Shown piece after piece: positions 1 to 7,528 of a stretch of 12,670 nt of DNA (positions are counted from its first letter, which is position 1; the number at the start of each line of letters is the position of its first letter). The position numbers and the translations under genes are program-made. The stretch is from the NCBI GenBank assembly GCA_038231495.1, contig JBBRLG010000177.1:1-12670 (forward strand), given 5' to 3'. Source of the stretch: JBBRLG01 sp038231495 (GTDB taxonomy: Bacteria > Planctomycetota > Planctomycetia > Gemmatales > Gemmataceae). The notes below the pieces were generated by a model, which was not told the DNA's origin, ran no database searches, and saw only the letters and a program-made list of their open reading frames with translations.

Positions 1-12
1 CTTGCGGAGCCA

Positions 13-38
13 GCAAGCGGGCCGCTTGCGGCTACGGC
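13..38. repeat. Palindromic repeat, GCAAGCGG family (copy 1)
   Basis: The core is GCAAGCGG-G-CCGCTTGC (13-29), two 8-base arms around one base, followed by GGCTACGGC. The same 26 bases occur exactly at 2097-2122, and a reverse-complement version with one mismatch lies at 2049-2073. It sits outside genes, downstream of the metallopeptidase. It behaves like a dispersed REP-type intergenic repeat; no function can be read from the sequence. Confidence 0.8.
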
Positions 39-87
39 GACCACCCCACGGTCCCGAAACATTTGCCACACCCGTTGCCCGTCCCCG

Positions 88-133
88 CGCCGCTTACCAG
101 GAAGCCTTGTGGCACCCTTCCCGGTAAGCGGCG
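88..133 (-). terminator. Hairpin downstream of the M4 peptidase gene, possible terminator
   Basis: CGCCGCTTACC (88-98) pairs perfectly with GGTAAGCGGCG (123-133). After one mismatch the stem continues for four more pairs, leaving a loop of about 14 bases. It lies 23 bases past the metallopeptidase stop codon on the minus strand. No T-run follows it in the direction of transcription, so a classical intrinsic terminator is not proven. It may instead protect the 3' end of the mRNA. Confidence 0.45.
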
Positions 134-156
134 TGGCGGAAGCTGCCGCAGTCAGA

Positions 157-1887
157 CTAAGCGACCAACGCCGACTCGATGCCGACCGCGGTGTAAGCGT
201 CGCCGAGCGCCTTTAGCTTCTGCGCCCGCACGGCATCGCTCTGGGCCGCGTAGTACGTCTTCGCCACGTCGAGCAGCGTTTCCCGCGTCCGGGCAAAGTC
301 CGCGGTTCTCGGCAGCCGACTCAGGGTCAAGTAGTAAAGGACCGCGCCTTCCTTGGGCGTGAACAGCGTTTTGCCGGCGGCGTCCGTGCTCGTCAAGACG
401 TTGTAAGCCGCCTTGTTGTGGATGTTGCTGTTGGTGTGAACGCCGCCCTCGTCCGCGTCCGTCTTCAAGTAGTCCTTCATGTGTGCCGGCTGGTTGGTTG
501 CCGCCGGGTTGCTGAGGTCGCGCAGCGACGTGCCGTCCTTGCCCAGCCCCGGGCCGATCCGCCAGTCAAATTCGGCGAGCGCGGTGAAGCCACCGTCGGG
601 CCGCCAATTGTTGATGAGCACCCCGAAGATGTCGCTGAACGACTCGTTGAGTGCCCCGGACTGGTCCTTGTAAACCAGGTCGGCGGTGTTTTGGGTTACG
701 CCGTGCGTCAGTTCGTGGGCGATCACGTCCAGGAAGCGGGAGTAACTGCGGAGGGCGCCGTCCGTCCCGCGGTCCTGCCCGTACCACATCTTGTTGTCGT
801 ACCAGACGGCATTGTGCCATTCCGGCGGTGCCTGACGGGACGAGTCGGTGACGTTGATGACGGAGATCACGTAGGAACCGCGGTCGTCCACGCCGGCGCG
901 GGCGAGGACGCTGCTGTAAAAGTCGTGCACGTGGGCGGCGTTGGCGTGGGCCGAGATGGCCGCGACCGAAAAGGTCGGCGGCTGGGCATCGACGACGACC
1001 GGGCCGTTTGGAAATGTCGTCCAGTAGTCCTGACCGCCGAGGTCGAATGTCTTCAGCTTGCGCAGGCTGTCGTGTAGCGCAAAGCCCGGCGTCAGCGGTT
1101 CGATGAAGACTTCGCGCGACCGGGCCAACACGTCCAGGAGCGTGACGCTGGCGAGGGCCGTCGGGTTGGCGCTGTAGTAGTACAGGATGTCGCCGGAGTG
1201 GGCGTCCACCAGGTAGTCGTACTCGCGCCGCCCCGGTCGCGGGGCCAGTCCGTGCCCCCCGGCGTCGGCGTCCGCACCGGGAGCGACCGGAACCTTTCGG
1301 AACAGGAAGGCGAGGTGCCAGGTGTTGTCAGCTTCGCGGTGAAAGAGCGTCAGCGTCGCCGGCGTCACCCCCTTCTTGAGTTCCGCGGGGTCCGTTTTGG
1401 CGAACTTCGCAATTCGGACCATCGCGTCGTCCTGGCTGAGCGTCGGCAAGGCGGACGCCAGCCGCACGGTGGCGAGGTCGGCGTCGACGGACACCAGGCT
1501 CCGGTCGGCGCGGAGTTCGACCGTGGCCTGTCCCCCAAAAACGGGCACCGACGCATGGGTCTGGTCGAACTTGAGCAGCCGCGTGTTGGTGAGTGCCTGG
1601 TCCTGGACCGAGCGCAAGCGGATGTCGGAGCCGGGCGGGGGGACAATCAACGCCTCGAAGCCGTGGATCGGGGGCGGGGCGGATGCGGCGAGGGCTTCGC
1701 CGAGAAAGTGCCGGGCTGCGGCCTCGTCGTTGGGAAACGCGGCCTGCTGCGGGGGAAGGGCGATGGCGCTTTCCAAGACGACCGCCGTGGCGCTTTCCAG
1801 GACGACCGCCCTGGCGGCTGCCGGAGCGGATTCAAATGGCAAACGGTCCGCGGAATGGAACCGAATGCGACGAAACGGGTTGGCCAT
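157..1887 (-). CDS. M4 family (thermolysin-like) zinc metallopeptidase
   Basis: A 576-residue protein cleaving peptide bonds with one catalytic zinc. It has the order usual for M4 proenzymes: an FTP-like propeptide segment (about 97-146), a PepSY-like segment ending near 240, then the catalytic domain. HELTH (391-395) gives two zinc histidines and the catalytic Glu. E415 in NESFSD is the third ligand, with the same 24-residue spacing from the first His as in thermolysin. H484 in GGVHTNS matches the transition-state His. The ATG at 1887 has GGGAG about ten bases upstream. Thermolysins are normally secreted, but the start (MANPFRRIRF) is not followed by a hydrophobic signal segment, so the export route is unclear. 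Residues 27-42 carry an 8-residue duplication from a 24-bp DNA repeat. The gene has its own likely promoter and is separate from the operon upstream. Confidence 0.95.
   Translation of the reverse strand: MANPFRRIRFHSADRLPFESAPAAARAVVLESATAVVLESAIALPPQQAAFPNDEAAARHFLGEALAASAPPPIHGFEALIVPPPGSDIRLRSVQDQALTNTRLLKFDQTHASVPVFGGQATVELRADRSLVSVDADLATVRLASALPTLSQDDAMVRIAKFAKTDPAELKKGVTPATLTLFHREADNTWHLAFLFRKVPVAPGADADAGGHGLAPRPGRREYDYLVDAHSGDILYYYSANPTALASVTLLDVLARSREVFIEPLTPGFALHDSLRKLKTFDLGGQDYWTTFPNGPVVVDAQPPTFSVAAISAHANAAHVHDFYSSVLARAGVDDRGSYVISVINVTDSSRQAPPEWHNAVWYDNKMWYGQDRGTDGALRSYSRFLDVIAHELTHGVTQNTADLVYKDQSGALNESFSDIFGVLINNWRPDGGFTALAEFDWRIGPGLGKDGTSLRDLSNPAATNQPAHMKDYLKTDADEGGVHTNSNIHNKAAYNVLTSTDAAGKTLFTPKEGAVLYYLTLSRLPRTADFARTRETLLDVAKTYYAAQSDAVRAQKLKALGDAYTAVGIESALVA
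1764..1811. repeat. 24-bp tandem duplication inside the M4 peptidase gene
   Basis: Two adjacent 24-base units (1764-1787 and 1788-1811) differ at two positions. They encode the repeated residues AVVLESAT/AVVLESAI near the N-terminus, before the propeptide domain. The length keeps the frame. It looks like a recent slippage duplication in a region that tolerates length change. Confidence 0.85.
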
Positions 1888-1919
1888 GATCTTCTACTCC
1901 CTTGAGGTGAGGTAAACGG

Positions 1920-1950
1920 CAGTCCGCGGCCCCCTCACGGCCGCGGACTG
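1920..1950 (-). promoter_or_regulatory. Strong hairpin at the predicted 5' end of the M4 peptidase mRNA
   Basis: The arms 1920-1931 and 1939-1950 pair perfectly over 12 bases (core AGTCCGCGGCC) around a 7-base loop. It lies between the -10 box and the ribosome binding site. If transcription starts about seven bases past the -10 box, near 1951, the transcript begins with this hairpin. Such a structure could stabilise the mRNA or act as a regulatory element. The structure is seen; the role is inferred. Confidence 0.6.
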
Positions 1951-1957
1951 GAGCGAA

Positions 1958-1963
1958 ATTATA
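1958..1963 (-). promoter_or_regulatory. Putative -10 box (TATAAT) for the M4 peptidase
   Basis: Reading the minus strand, a perfect TATAAT lies 70 bases before the start codon. At the usual distance the -35 position reads GTGCCG, a poor match; TTGGTG lies 20 bases away. The -10 box is convincing on its own in such GC-rich sequence, but the -35 box is weak, so a different sigma factor or an activator may be involved. Confidence 0.5.
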
Positions 1964-2000
1964 CTGCCCACGGCTGGATTCGGCACCAACGCCCGTAACC

Positions 2001-2044
2001 ACAAGCGGCCCGCTTGTGGGTACACGTCTCCCACAAGCGGGCCG
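2001..2044. repeat. Palindromic repeat, GCAAGCGG family variant (ACAAGCGG)
   Basis: ACAAGCGG-C-CCGCTTGT (2001-2017) is a palindrome. Overlapping it, CGGCCCGCTTGTGGG (2006-2020) is perfectly complementary to CCCACAAGCGGGCCG (2030-2044) across a 9-base loop. It is a diverged member of the same repeat family as its neighbour at 2049-2121, and lies between the S9 peptidase stop and the M4 peptidase promoter. Confidence 0.75.
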
Positions 2045-2048
2045 CCAA

Positions 2049-2121
2049 CCGTAGCCGCAAGCGGCTCGCTTGCAGGCTTCTGCGAGGGGGCAGCCTGCAA
2101 GCGGGCCGCTTGCGGCTACGG
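2049..2121. repeat. Long inverted repeat of two opposed GCAAGCGG units, possible 3' end of the operon
   Basis: The 30-base arms 2049-2078 and 2092-2121 match with one mismatch and enclose a 13-base loop. Each arm is one complete copy of the dispersed repeat, in opposite orientation. The structure starts 19 bases past the S9 peptidase stop codon, so the operon transcript would end in a very stable hairpin. No T-run follows, so termination is possible but not shown. Confidence 0.8.
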
Positions 2122-2140
2122 CTGCGTGCCACGCGTCCCG

Positions 2141-4078
2141 CTAAAAACGCAGCCCGACCTGGAAAGCCAACGCCGCGTAGAAGTACAGTTCCGCGTCCAG
2201 TGCCCGCTTGATGTTCGCGGCCTGGCGGAAGCCGTGCTGCTCGCCGGCGAACAGCAGGTAGGCGACCGGCACGCCCTTGCGCCGCAGGGCCGCCACCATC
2301 AACTCGGTCTGGTTGGGCGGCACGATGCGGTCCTCGCTACCCTGGAAGAAGGCGACCGGCACGCCAAGGCGGTCGGCGTGATGCACCGGCGCTCGCGCCA
2401 CGTACACGTCCCGCGCCGCCGGGTACGGGCCGACCAGCCAGTCCAGGTAACGCGCCTCGAACTTGTGAGTGTCGAGGACCAGGGCTTCCAGATCACTGAC
2501 GCCGTAATGGCTGCCGCCGGCGCGGAAACAGTTGCGGAACGTCAGGCAGGCCAGAGCCGTGTAGCCGCCGGCGCTGCCGCCGGTGATGACCGCCCGCGCC
2601 GGGTCGGCAAGACCCTGCGCGGCCGCGTAGCCCGCCGCCGCAACGCAGTCATCGACGTCGACGACGCCCCAGTTCAGGTAAAGGCGGTCGCGGTACGCGC
2701 GGCCGTAGCCGGTGCTGCCGCCGTAGTCCACGTCCAGGACGGCGATGCCGCGACTGGTCCAGAACTGCGTCCGCAAGTCGAGGATGCTCGACGCCGCCCC
2801 GGTCGGCCCGCCGTGGCATTTCACCAGCAGCGGCGGCCGCTCGCCGTCCGGCGCGGCGAAGTCCGGATTGTGCGGCGGGTAGAAAAGGCCGTGCGCCTCC
2901 TTGCCGCCGGTGGTCGGGAAGACGACCGCCCGCGGCGTCGTTAAATACGGCCGTACCTTCGGATCGTCGGCGACCTCGGTGGCCCGGCGCAGGGTCGTGG
3001 TCGTGCCCGTCTCCGGGTCGAAGGTGACGATCGCGGCCGGGCTGACCGGCGACCCCACCCGCAGCGCCACCGTGCCGCCGCCGGCGCGCACCGAACTGAA
3101 TTCGGTGAACGGTAGGCGGTCGAACGGAGTCAGCCGCCCCGAGGCAAGGTCGAGCAGTGCCAACCGGCCGACACCGCTCTCGGTGTAGGTGCAAATCATC
3201 CGCTCCGCGGAAAGGAAGGCGTAGGTGGCCATGCCGAAAACCCACTGCGCCTGGCCGAATTCCGCCTCCCGCGGGCAAACGTTTACTGCCTTGCCGTCCG
3301 GCTCGCGGCGGTAGAGGTTCCACCAGCCCGTCCGGTCGGACACGAAATAGAGGCGGCCGTCCGGCGACCACTCCGGCTGGAAAATGGATTCGCCGGGGCC
3401 GCCGGCGACGTGCTGTGGTTTGCCCACGCCGCCGCCGGTGAACTCGGCGACCCACAGCTCGGTGCCGACCCAGGGCATGTTCGGGTGGTTCCAGGTCAGC
3501 CACGCCAGGGAGCCGCCGTCCGGGCTGAGGCGCGGCGAAGAATAGAAATCGTTGCCTCCGACCAGCAGCGTGCCTTCGCCGCCCGCCGCCAGGTCCACCG
3601 CGACGAGCGTGTTGACCGCCTCCCGCGCCGGGTCGCGGTGGTCTTCACGGACGCCTACCCACAGGCCGTGACTGCGATCAATCAGACCGTCGGCGTAGCG
3701 CAGCCCCGCATCCGGCCGGTCTGTCGGCGGCGCGGGCGTCAGAGGCGCGGGGGCCGCGCCCGGTGCAATCCGGTACAAGCGCTGGTCGTTGAAGTTGCTG
3801 CAATAAGCGACGCCGCCGGCGACGACCGCCGCCGCGCCGCCGTACTCGTGGACGCGGGTGCGGACGTTGAACGGCGCCGGGTTGACATCGGCGCCGCCAC
3901 CGCTGCCGCGGCGCACCAGGACGTAGCGCCCCGACGGCTCGCTCGGCCGACTTTCCACCCAGTAGACGTCGCCGCCGTCGAGCAGCACGTCGACGAGGTT
4001 GACGGCGGCGGTGGCGATCAGGTCGGACGTGATCGGGGACGCCCACGAGCCGAAGGGGGCGGTGGTCGGGTCGGCCAT
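2141..4078 (-). CDS. S9 family serine peptidase (prolyl oligopeptidase / acylaminoacyl-peptidase type)
   Basis: A 645-residue enzyme predicted to release or trim short peptides. Residues 1 to about 375 carry beta-propeller blades, for example SPDGGSLAWLTW near 185 and SPDGRLYFVSDRTGWWNLY near 238. The alpha/beta-hydrolase domain follows. Catalytic residues can be read directly: S502 in GGSAGG, D583 in GSEDRIVPP and H615 in GEQHGF; HGGP (422-425) supplies the usual oxyanion-hole region. The length suits the family. No signal peptide is visible, so it is probably cytoplasmic. The ATG at 4078 has GAGG seven bases upstream. It is the last gene of the operon, starting 14 bases after the ThDP enzyme gene. 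Substrate preference (dipeptidyl, oligopeptidyl or acylaminoacyl) cannot be fixed by eye. Confidence 0.94.
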   Translation of the reverse strand: MADPTTAPFGSWASPITSDLIATAAVNLVDVLLDGGDVYWVESRPSEPSGRYVLVRRGSGGGADVNPAPFNVRTRVHEYGGAAAVVAGGVAYCSNFNDQRLYRIAPGAAPAPLTPAPPTDRPDAGLRYADGLIDRSHGLWVGVREDHRDPAREAVNTLVAVDLAAGGEGTLLVGGNDFYSSPRLSPDGGSLAWLTWNHPNMPWVGTELWVAEFTGGGVGKPQHVAGGPGESIFQPEWSPDGRLYFVSDRTGWWNLYRREPDGKAVNVCPREAEFGQAQWVFGMATYAFLSAERMICTYTESGVGRLALLDLASGRLTPFDRLPFTEFSSVRAGGGTVALRVGSPVSPAAIVTFDPETGTTTTLRRATEVADDPKVRPYLTTPRAVVFPTTGGKEAHGLFYPPHNPDFAAPDGERPPLLVKCHGGPTGAASSILDLRTQFWTSRGIAVLDVDYGGSTGYGRAYRDRLYLNWGVVDVDDCVAAAGYAAAQGLADPARAVITGGSAGGYTALACLTFRNCFRAGGSHYGVSDLEALVLDTHKFEARYLDWLVGPYPAARDVYVARAPVHHADRLGVPVAFFQGSEDRIVPPNQTELMVAALRRKGVPVAYLLFAGEQHGFRQAANIKRALDAELYFYAALAFQVGLRF

Positions 4079-4092
4079 GTGATACCTCGGGG

Positions 4093-5901
4093 TCAGTTGA
4101 ATGCAGCCATGTTGACGACCGTGGCGGGGCCGGTCGCCGCCATCGCGGCGGCAGCGCCGGCAACGCCGGGGACCGCCGCCCGCAACTCCGCCGGCAAGTC
4201 TTTCGGGTCGAGTCGCACCTCGATCAACGCCGGCACGTCGGTCAGGAGCAGGGCCGTTTCGAGGGCCGTTTCGAGTTCCGCCGCGGTCGTGGCCCGGAAG
4301 CCGCGGGCACCGAACGCCTCGGCCAGCTTTGGGTAGTCCCAGGCCGGCAGTTCGTTAAAGAACTCCGGCGGCGGGGCGTTGGCAGGCTTGAAAAAATCCT
4401 TGTTAATCAGGAACTGCTCGATGGCGTACAAGCCGTTGTTGAAGACGAAGAAGATTGCCGCCTTTTTCTCGTGAGCCAGGGTGGACAGCACCTGCGGCAG
4501 CATTTGGAACCCGCCGTCGCCCGTGAACGTCACCACGCGCTCGCCCGGCGCGGCGAAACTAACCCCGACCGCGGCACCGGTAGTGTAGCCGATCGACAGC
4601 CATGCCGTCTGGGCGATGAAGTGGTCGCGCTCCTCGATCGGCAACTCGGCCGACGGAAACAGGGCCATTCCGGTATCGACCAGGACGCGTAGGCCCTTCC
4701 AGGACACGCGGCGCATGCGCGCGAAGAATGAATCCCAGGTCAGTTTCGGGTCCACGGCAACCAGCCCGGCCGCGGCAGCCGCGGGTGCCGCGCGGCGGGC
4801 GGCGCGGGCTTTGACAATCTCCTGAAACCCGGCGGGCGGTGACTGCTTTTTGGCCACCCCCTTGGCAAGCCGCAGTTCCTCCAGCAGCCGGCGGACGAAG
4901 CGGTCCAGCGGCACGTTGGGATAGACGTAAGAGCCGACGCGCACGGCACCGGCGGCGGCGAGAATCATGCGGTCAAACTTCTTTGCCACGATCGGCCCGT
5001 AGAAGTCGCTCAGGATGGTGCCCAGCGCGAGCAGGCAGTCGGCTTCCACCTCGACCACCTGCCGAATCGCCCCTCGGGCAAAGGCGCTGTCGTAAACGCC
5101 GATAAAGCGATCGTTTTTCTCTGAGATAAGCGATTTGCCCATCAAGGTGGTGGTGTACGCCCATTTGGTCAGGCGTACGATCTCCTCGAACTCGTCCTGG
5201 AGGCGTAGCCGTTGCAGCCACTCGCCGCCCCACAGCACCGGCGAGCTTGCCTCCCCCATCCGCCGCAGCACGTCGGCGACCGCCGCGACGACGGCGCGAT
5301 CGACGTCGGCCTCCTCGGCGGGGGACCGGGGCAGCGGGACGAGCTTCGCCCCCGGGTTGGCTGGAGCGGGGCACGGTGCCGACCAGACGCCGTCGCGCAC
5401 TTCCAGGTACACCGGCCGGGATTCGGCCACGCACGCCCGCAGCACCCGGTCGATCTCCTGCGGGGCGTCGGCCGCGTCGGTGAGGACCGCTGTCGCCGCC
5501 GCGATCGGACGGAAGATCAATTCGTCGGTGTGTACCGGGTCGATGGCGTGGGCGAAAAGGATGCCCTGTTTGACCATTTGCTCGGCCTTGCTCGCCTTGG
5601 CCGACCCGTTCAGCACCACCACCGGGCAGCGCTCGACGAACGCGCCGGCGACGGCGTTGTACAGGCTCAACGAGCCGACGCCGTAGGTGACGCACGCCAC
5701 GCCGATCGGGCGGAGGCGGGCGTAGGCGTCGGCGGCGTACCCGGCTTCCAGTTCGCTCCGCGTGCCGACGTAATGGAGCCGCCCGGAGGCGCGGGCGGCC
5801 TGGAGGAATTCGGCGGTGTAATTGCCCGGCACGCCGAACACGTGCTCGGCACCGAGGGCGGTGAGACGGTCGATGAGGTAGGTGGCGACGGTGGATGGCA
5901 T
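4093..5901 (-). CDS. ThDP-dependent enzyme of the pyruvate/indolepyruvate decarboxylase family
   Basis: A 602-residue protein with the three-domain layout of 2-keto acid decarboxylases. The N-terminal Pyr domain has E50 in SELEAGYAADAYARL, the Glu that activates ThDP. The C-terminal PP domain has GDG (461-463) and NN (488-489), which bind Mg and diphosphate, then YAIE with E495 matching the catalytic Glu473 of Zymomonas pyruvate decarboxylase. Two usual catalytic residues differ: GDYN is GNYT here (N27 for Asp27), and the His-His pair is Ala117-His118. The expected reaction is decarboxylation of a 2-keto acid to an aldehyde, but these changes make another C-C reaction possible. I chose the ATG at 5901: it has GAGG seven bases upstream and starts 13 bases after the preceding stop. 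A longer reading to 5985 would overlap that gene. The last 25 residues are Ala-rich. Confidence 0.88.
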   Translation of the reverse strand: MPSTVATYLIDRLTALGAEHVFGVPGNYTAEFLQAARASGRLHYVGTRSELEAGYAADAYARLRPIGVACVTYGVGSLSLYNAVAGAFVERCPVVVLNGSAKASKAEQMVKQGILFAHAIDPVHTDELIFRPIAAATAVLTDAADAPQEIDRVLRACVAESRPVYLEVRDGVWSAPCPAPANPGAKLVPLPRSPAEEADVDRAVVAAVADVLRRMGEASSPVLWGGEWLQRLRLQDEFEEIVRLTKWAYTTTLMGKSLISEKNDRFIGVYDSAFARGAIRQVVEVEADCLLALGTILSDFYGPIVAKKFDRMILAAAGAVRVGSYVYPNVPLDRFVRRLLEELRLAKGVAKKQSPPAGFQEIVKARAARRAAPAAAAAGLVAVDPKLTWDSFFARMRRVSWKGLRVLVDTGMALFPSAELPIEERDHFIAQTAWLSIGYTTGAAVGVSFAAPGERVVTFTGDGGFQMLPQVLSTLAHEKKAAIFFVFNNGLYAIEQFLINKDFFKPANAPPPEFFNELPAWDYPKLAEAFGARGFRATTAAELETALETALLLTDVPALIEVRLDPKDLPAELRAAVPGVAGAAAAMAATGPATVVNMAAFN

Positions 5902-5914
5902 GACGACCTCGGGG

Positions 5915-7528
5915 TTACGGGAGCCAGCGGGGGTGCGGCACCCCCAGGACGGTTTCGAGCACGTCGTCGGCGGTTTCGAGGGCACCCTCGACCCAGCCCT
6001 GCTGGCGCGACCACGCCTCGCCGCAAACGTACACCGGGTCGCGCGGTGACGGGTGGCGCATGAAGGCGGCCGCCTTTTCGGCGTTGGTGCCGATTTTCCA
6101 GAAGTGCCAGCCGCCGCCGAACGGCTCCGCCGTCCAGTCGCGGAACGCAGCCGCGTAGGGCGGCACGACGTCGGCGCTGGCGGGGTCGGCCAGGGTGCTC
6201 AGGCCGTGCAGCTCGCGCAGCTGGTCCTGGAGCGCCGCCACCAGGGCCGCCGACGCCGCCACCTCGGAGGTCGGGTCCGGGATCGGCACACCCGGCGGGC
6301 AGGCGAAGTCCGGCGGGTGATAGCCCCCGCCGCGGCGGGCCAGTCCCGCCCAGAACTCGACAGCGCCGCCGTCGTTGTAACTGGCCATCAGGATCGAGTT
6401 GCGGTTCGTCGGGTCCGCGGCGGCTTCAGTCTCGGTGCCCCAGTAGTAGCACTGTCGTAGCGGCAGGTCGGTGACGGAGCGCCCGGCCGTCACGCGGCGG
6501 GCGTCCTTCCACCAGGGCCGACGGTACGCGGTGAAGATTTTGAAGCCCGGCTGCGGCAGCACGGTTTGCAGGTTCTCGCCGAACGCCGGGTCGTCGAACA
6601 GCAGTGAATCGGGGTGCAGCAGTTCGATGGACCGCCGCGGCAGGGCGAGAATCACATGGCGGGCGCGGACGTCCACGCGCGTCGCCTGCGGCACCCGCCG
6701 CGGGTTGACCGGGGCCGCGATCTCGTACTTGTCGAACGTCAGTGCGGCCCACCCGTCCGCCGCGCGGTCGAGCCGGAACAGCCGGTGTTTCATGTAAACC
6801 GCGCCGCCGGCCTTCGCGAACTGGGCGACCATTTCGAGCGGCAGGGCTTGAAAGCCTTTCTTGAGGGCGAAGTAGCGCAAGCTCGGGTCGAAGTCGGCGA
6901 GCAGGAACGGGATCGCCTCGGCGGCGCTCCAGTTGTTGACCAGGGTGTCGTAGCCGCTGGCGTCGCGGATCAGCTGGTACGCTTCGGCGCTGACCTCGTC
7001 GAGCATCAGGTTGCGGAAGCCGACGTCGCGCAGCTTGCGGGTTTCGCCGCGGTGGCGCAGGGCCACTTCAATGAGAAGTTGACCGGGCGAGCGGGTTCGC
7101 TCGCCGCGGTCCAGCAGGTAGGGCGGGGTGAAGTCCAGGCGTGCCCAGTCGGCGGCGGTGAAATGACGGCCGCGCAGGTAGTAGAGGTTGCGGCCATCCG
7201 GATCCTCGACCAGCAGCGGTCGCGTGTCCAGTTCGAGGTGGCCGACGAGTGTGCGGACGCGCGTGTGGCTGGTCAGGAAGCGCATGCCGCCGAGTTCGAT
7301 CGGCAGGTTCGGCAGCCCCGGCAGGGTGGTCGAGAACAGCCGACCGCCGATCCGTGAACCGTACTCGAACAGGCCGACGCGCAGCCTGCCGTCGGGCCGC
7401 TTCTTGGCCAGCGCGGCCAGGGTCGGACTCGCCGCCCCCTCGTCACGGAGTCGCCAGGCGCAATAGGCTCCCGATACCCCGCCGCCGACAACGGCGACGT
7501 CGAAATCCGTCTGCTCTTGGCCGGCCAC
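5915..7528 (-). CDS. FAD-dependent amine oxidase, L-amino-acid-oxidase-like
   Basis: A 537-residue flavoprotein of the amine oxidase superfamily, first gene of the three-gene operon. The Rossmann FAD motif GGGVSG is at 15-20, followed by RIGGR (59-63) and the C-terminal FAD motif GEAWSRQQGWVEGALETAD (503-521). ELGGMRF (78-84) resembles the xLGxMR motif of L-amino acid oxidases and tryptophan monooxygenases, where Arg (R83 here) binds the substrate carboxylate. This favours an amino acid over a simple amine. The expected products would be a 2-keto acid, ammonia and hydrogen peroxide. No signal peptide is seen. I chose the GTG at 7528, which has GGGAG five bases upstream; the frame stays open to a TTG at 7582, but that has no ribosome binding site and adds an Arg-rich tail. 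Substrate is unknown. Confidence 0.88.
   Translation of the reverse strand: MAGQEQTDFDVAVVGGGVSGAYCAWRLRDEGAASPTLAALAKKRPDGRLRVGLFEYGSRIGGRLFSTTLPGLPNLPIELGGMRFLTSHTRVRTLVGHLELDTRPLLVEDPDGRNLYYLRGRHFTAADWARLDFTPPYLLDRGERTRSPGQLLIEVALRHRGETRKLRDVGFRNLMLDEVSAEAYQLIRDASGYDTLVNNWSAAEAIPFLLADFDPSLRYFALKKGFQALPLEMVAQFAKAGGAVYMKHRLFRLDRAADGWAALTFDKYEIAAPVNPRRVPQATRVDVRARHVILALPRRSIELLHPDSLLFDDPAFGENLQTVLPQPGFKIFTAYRRPWWKDARRVTAGRSVTDLPLRQCYYWGTETEAAADPTNRNSILMASYNDGGAVEFWAGLARRGGGYHPPDFACPPGVPIPDPTSEVAASAALVAALQDQLRELHGLSTLADPASADVVPPYAAAFRDWTAEPFGGGWHFWKIGTNAEKAAAFMRHPSPRDPVYVCGEAWSRQQGWVEGALETADDVLETVLGVPHPRWLP

Noticed and set aside
3410..4336. Long plus-strand open frame (308 codons) over the S9 peptidase and ThDP enzyme genes
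   Set aside because: It is antisense to two clearly recognisable genes, crosses their boundary, and has no domain. Other long plus-strand frames (1198-1905, 2126-2944, 5212-6063, 6614-7357, 9503-10375, 10532-11224) are rejected for the same reason: few stops arise in GC-rich antisense sequence.
5902..5985. Longer start for the ThDP enzyme
   Set aside because: It would overlap the oxidase gene by 71 bases and add residues with no similarity to the family. The ATG at 5901 has a good ribosome binding site and fits the family N-terminus.
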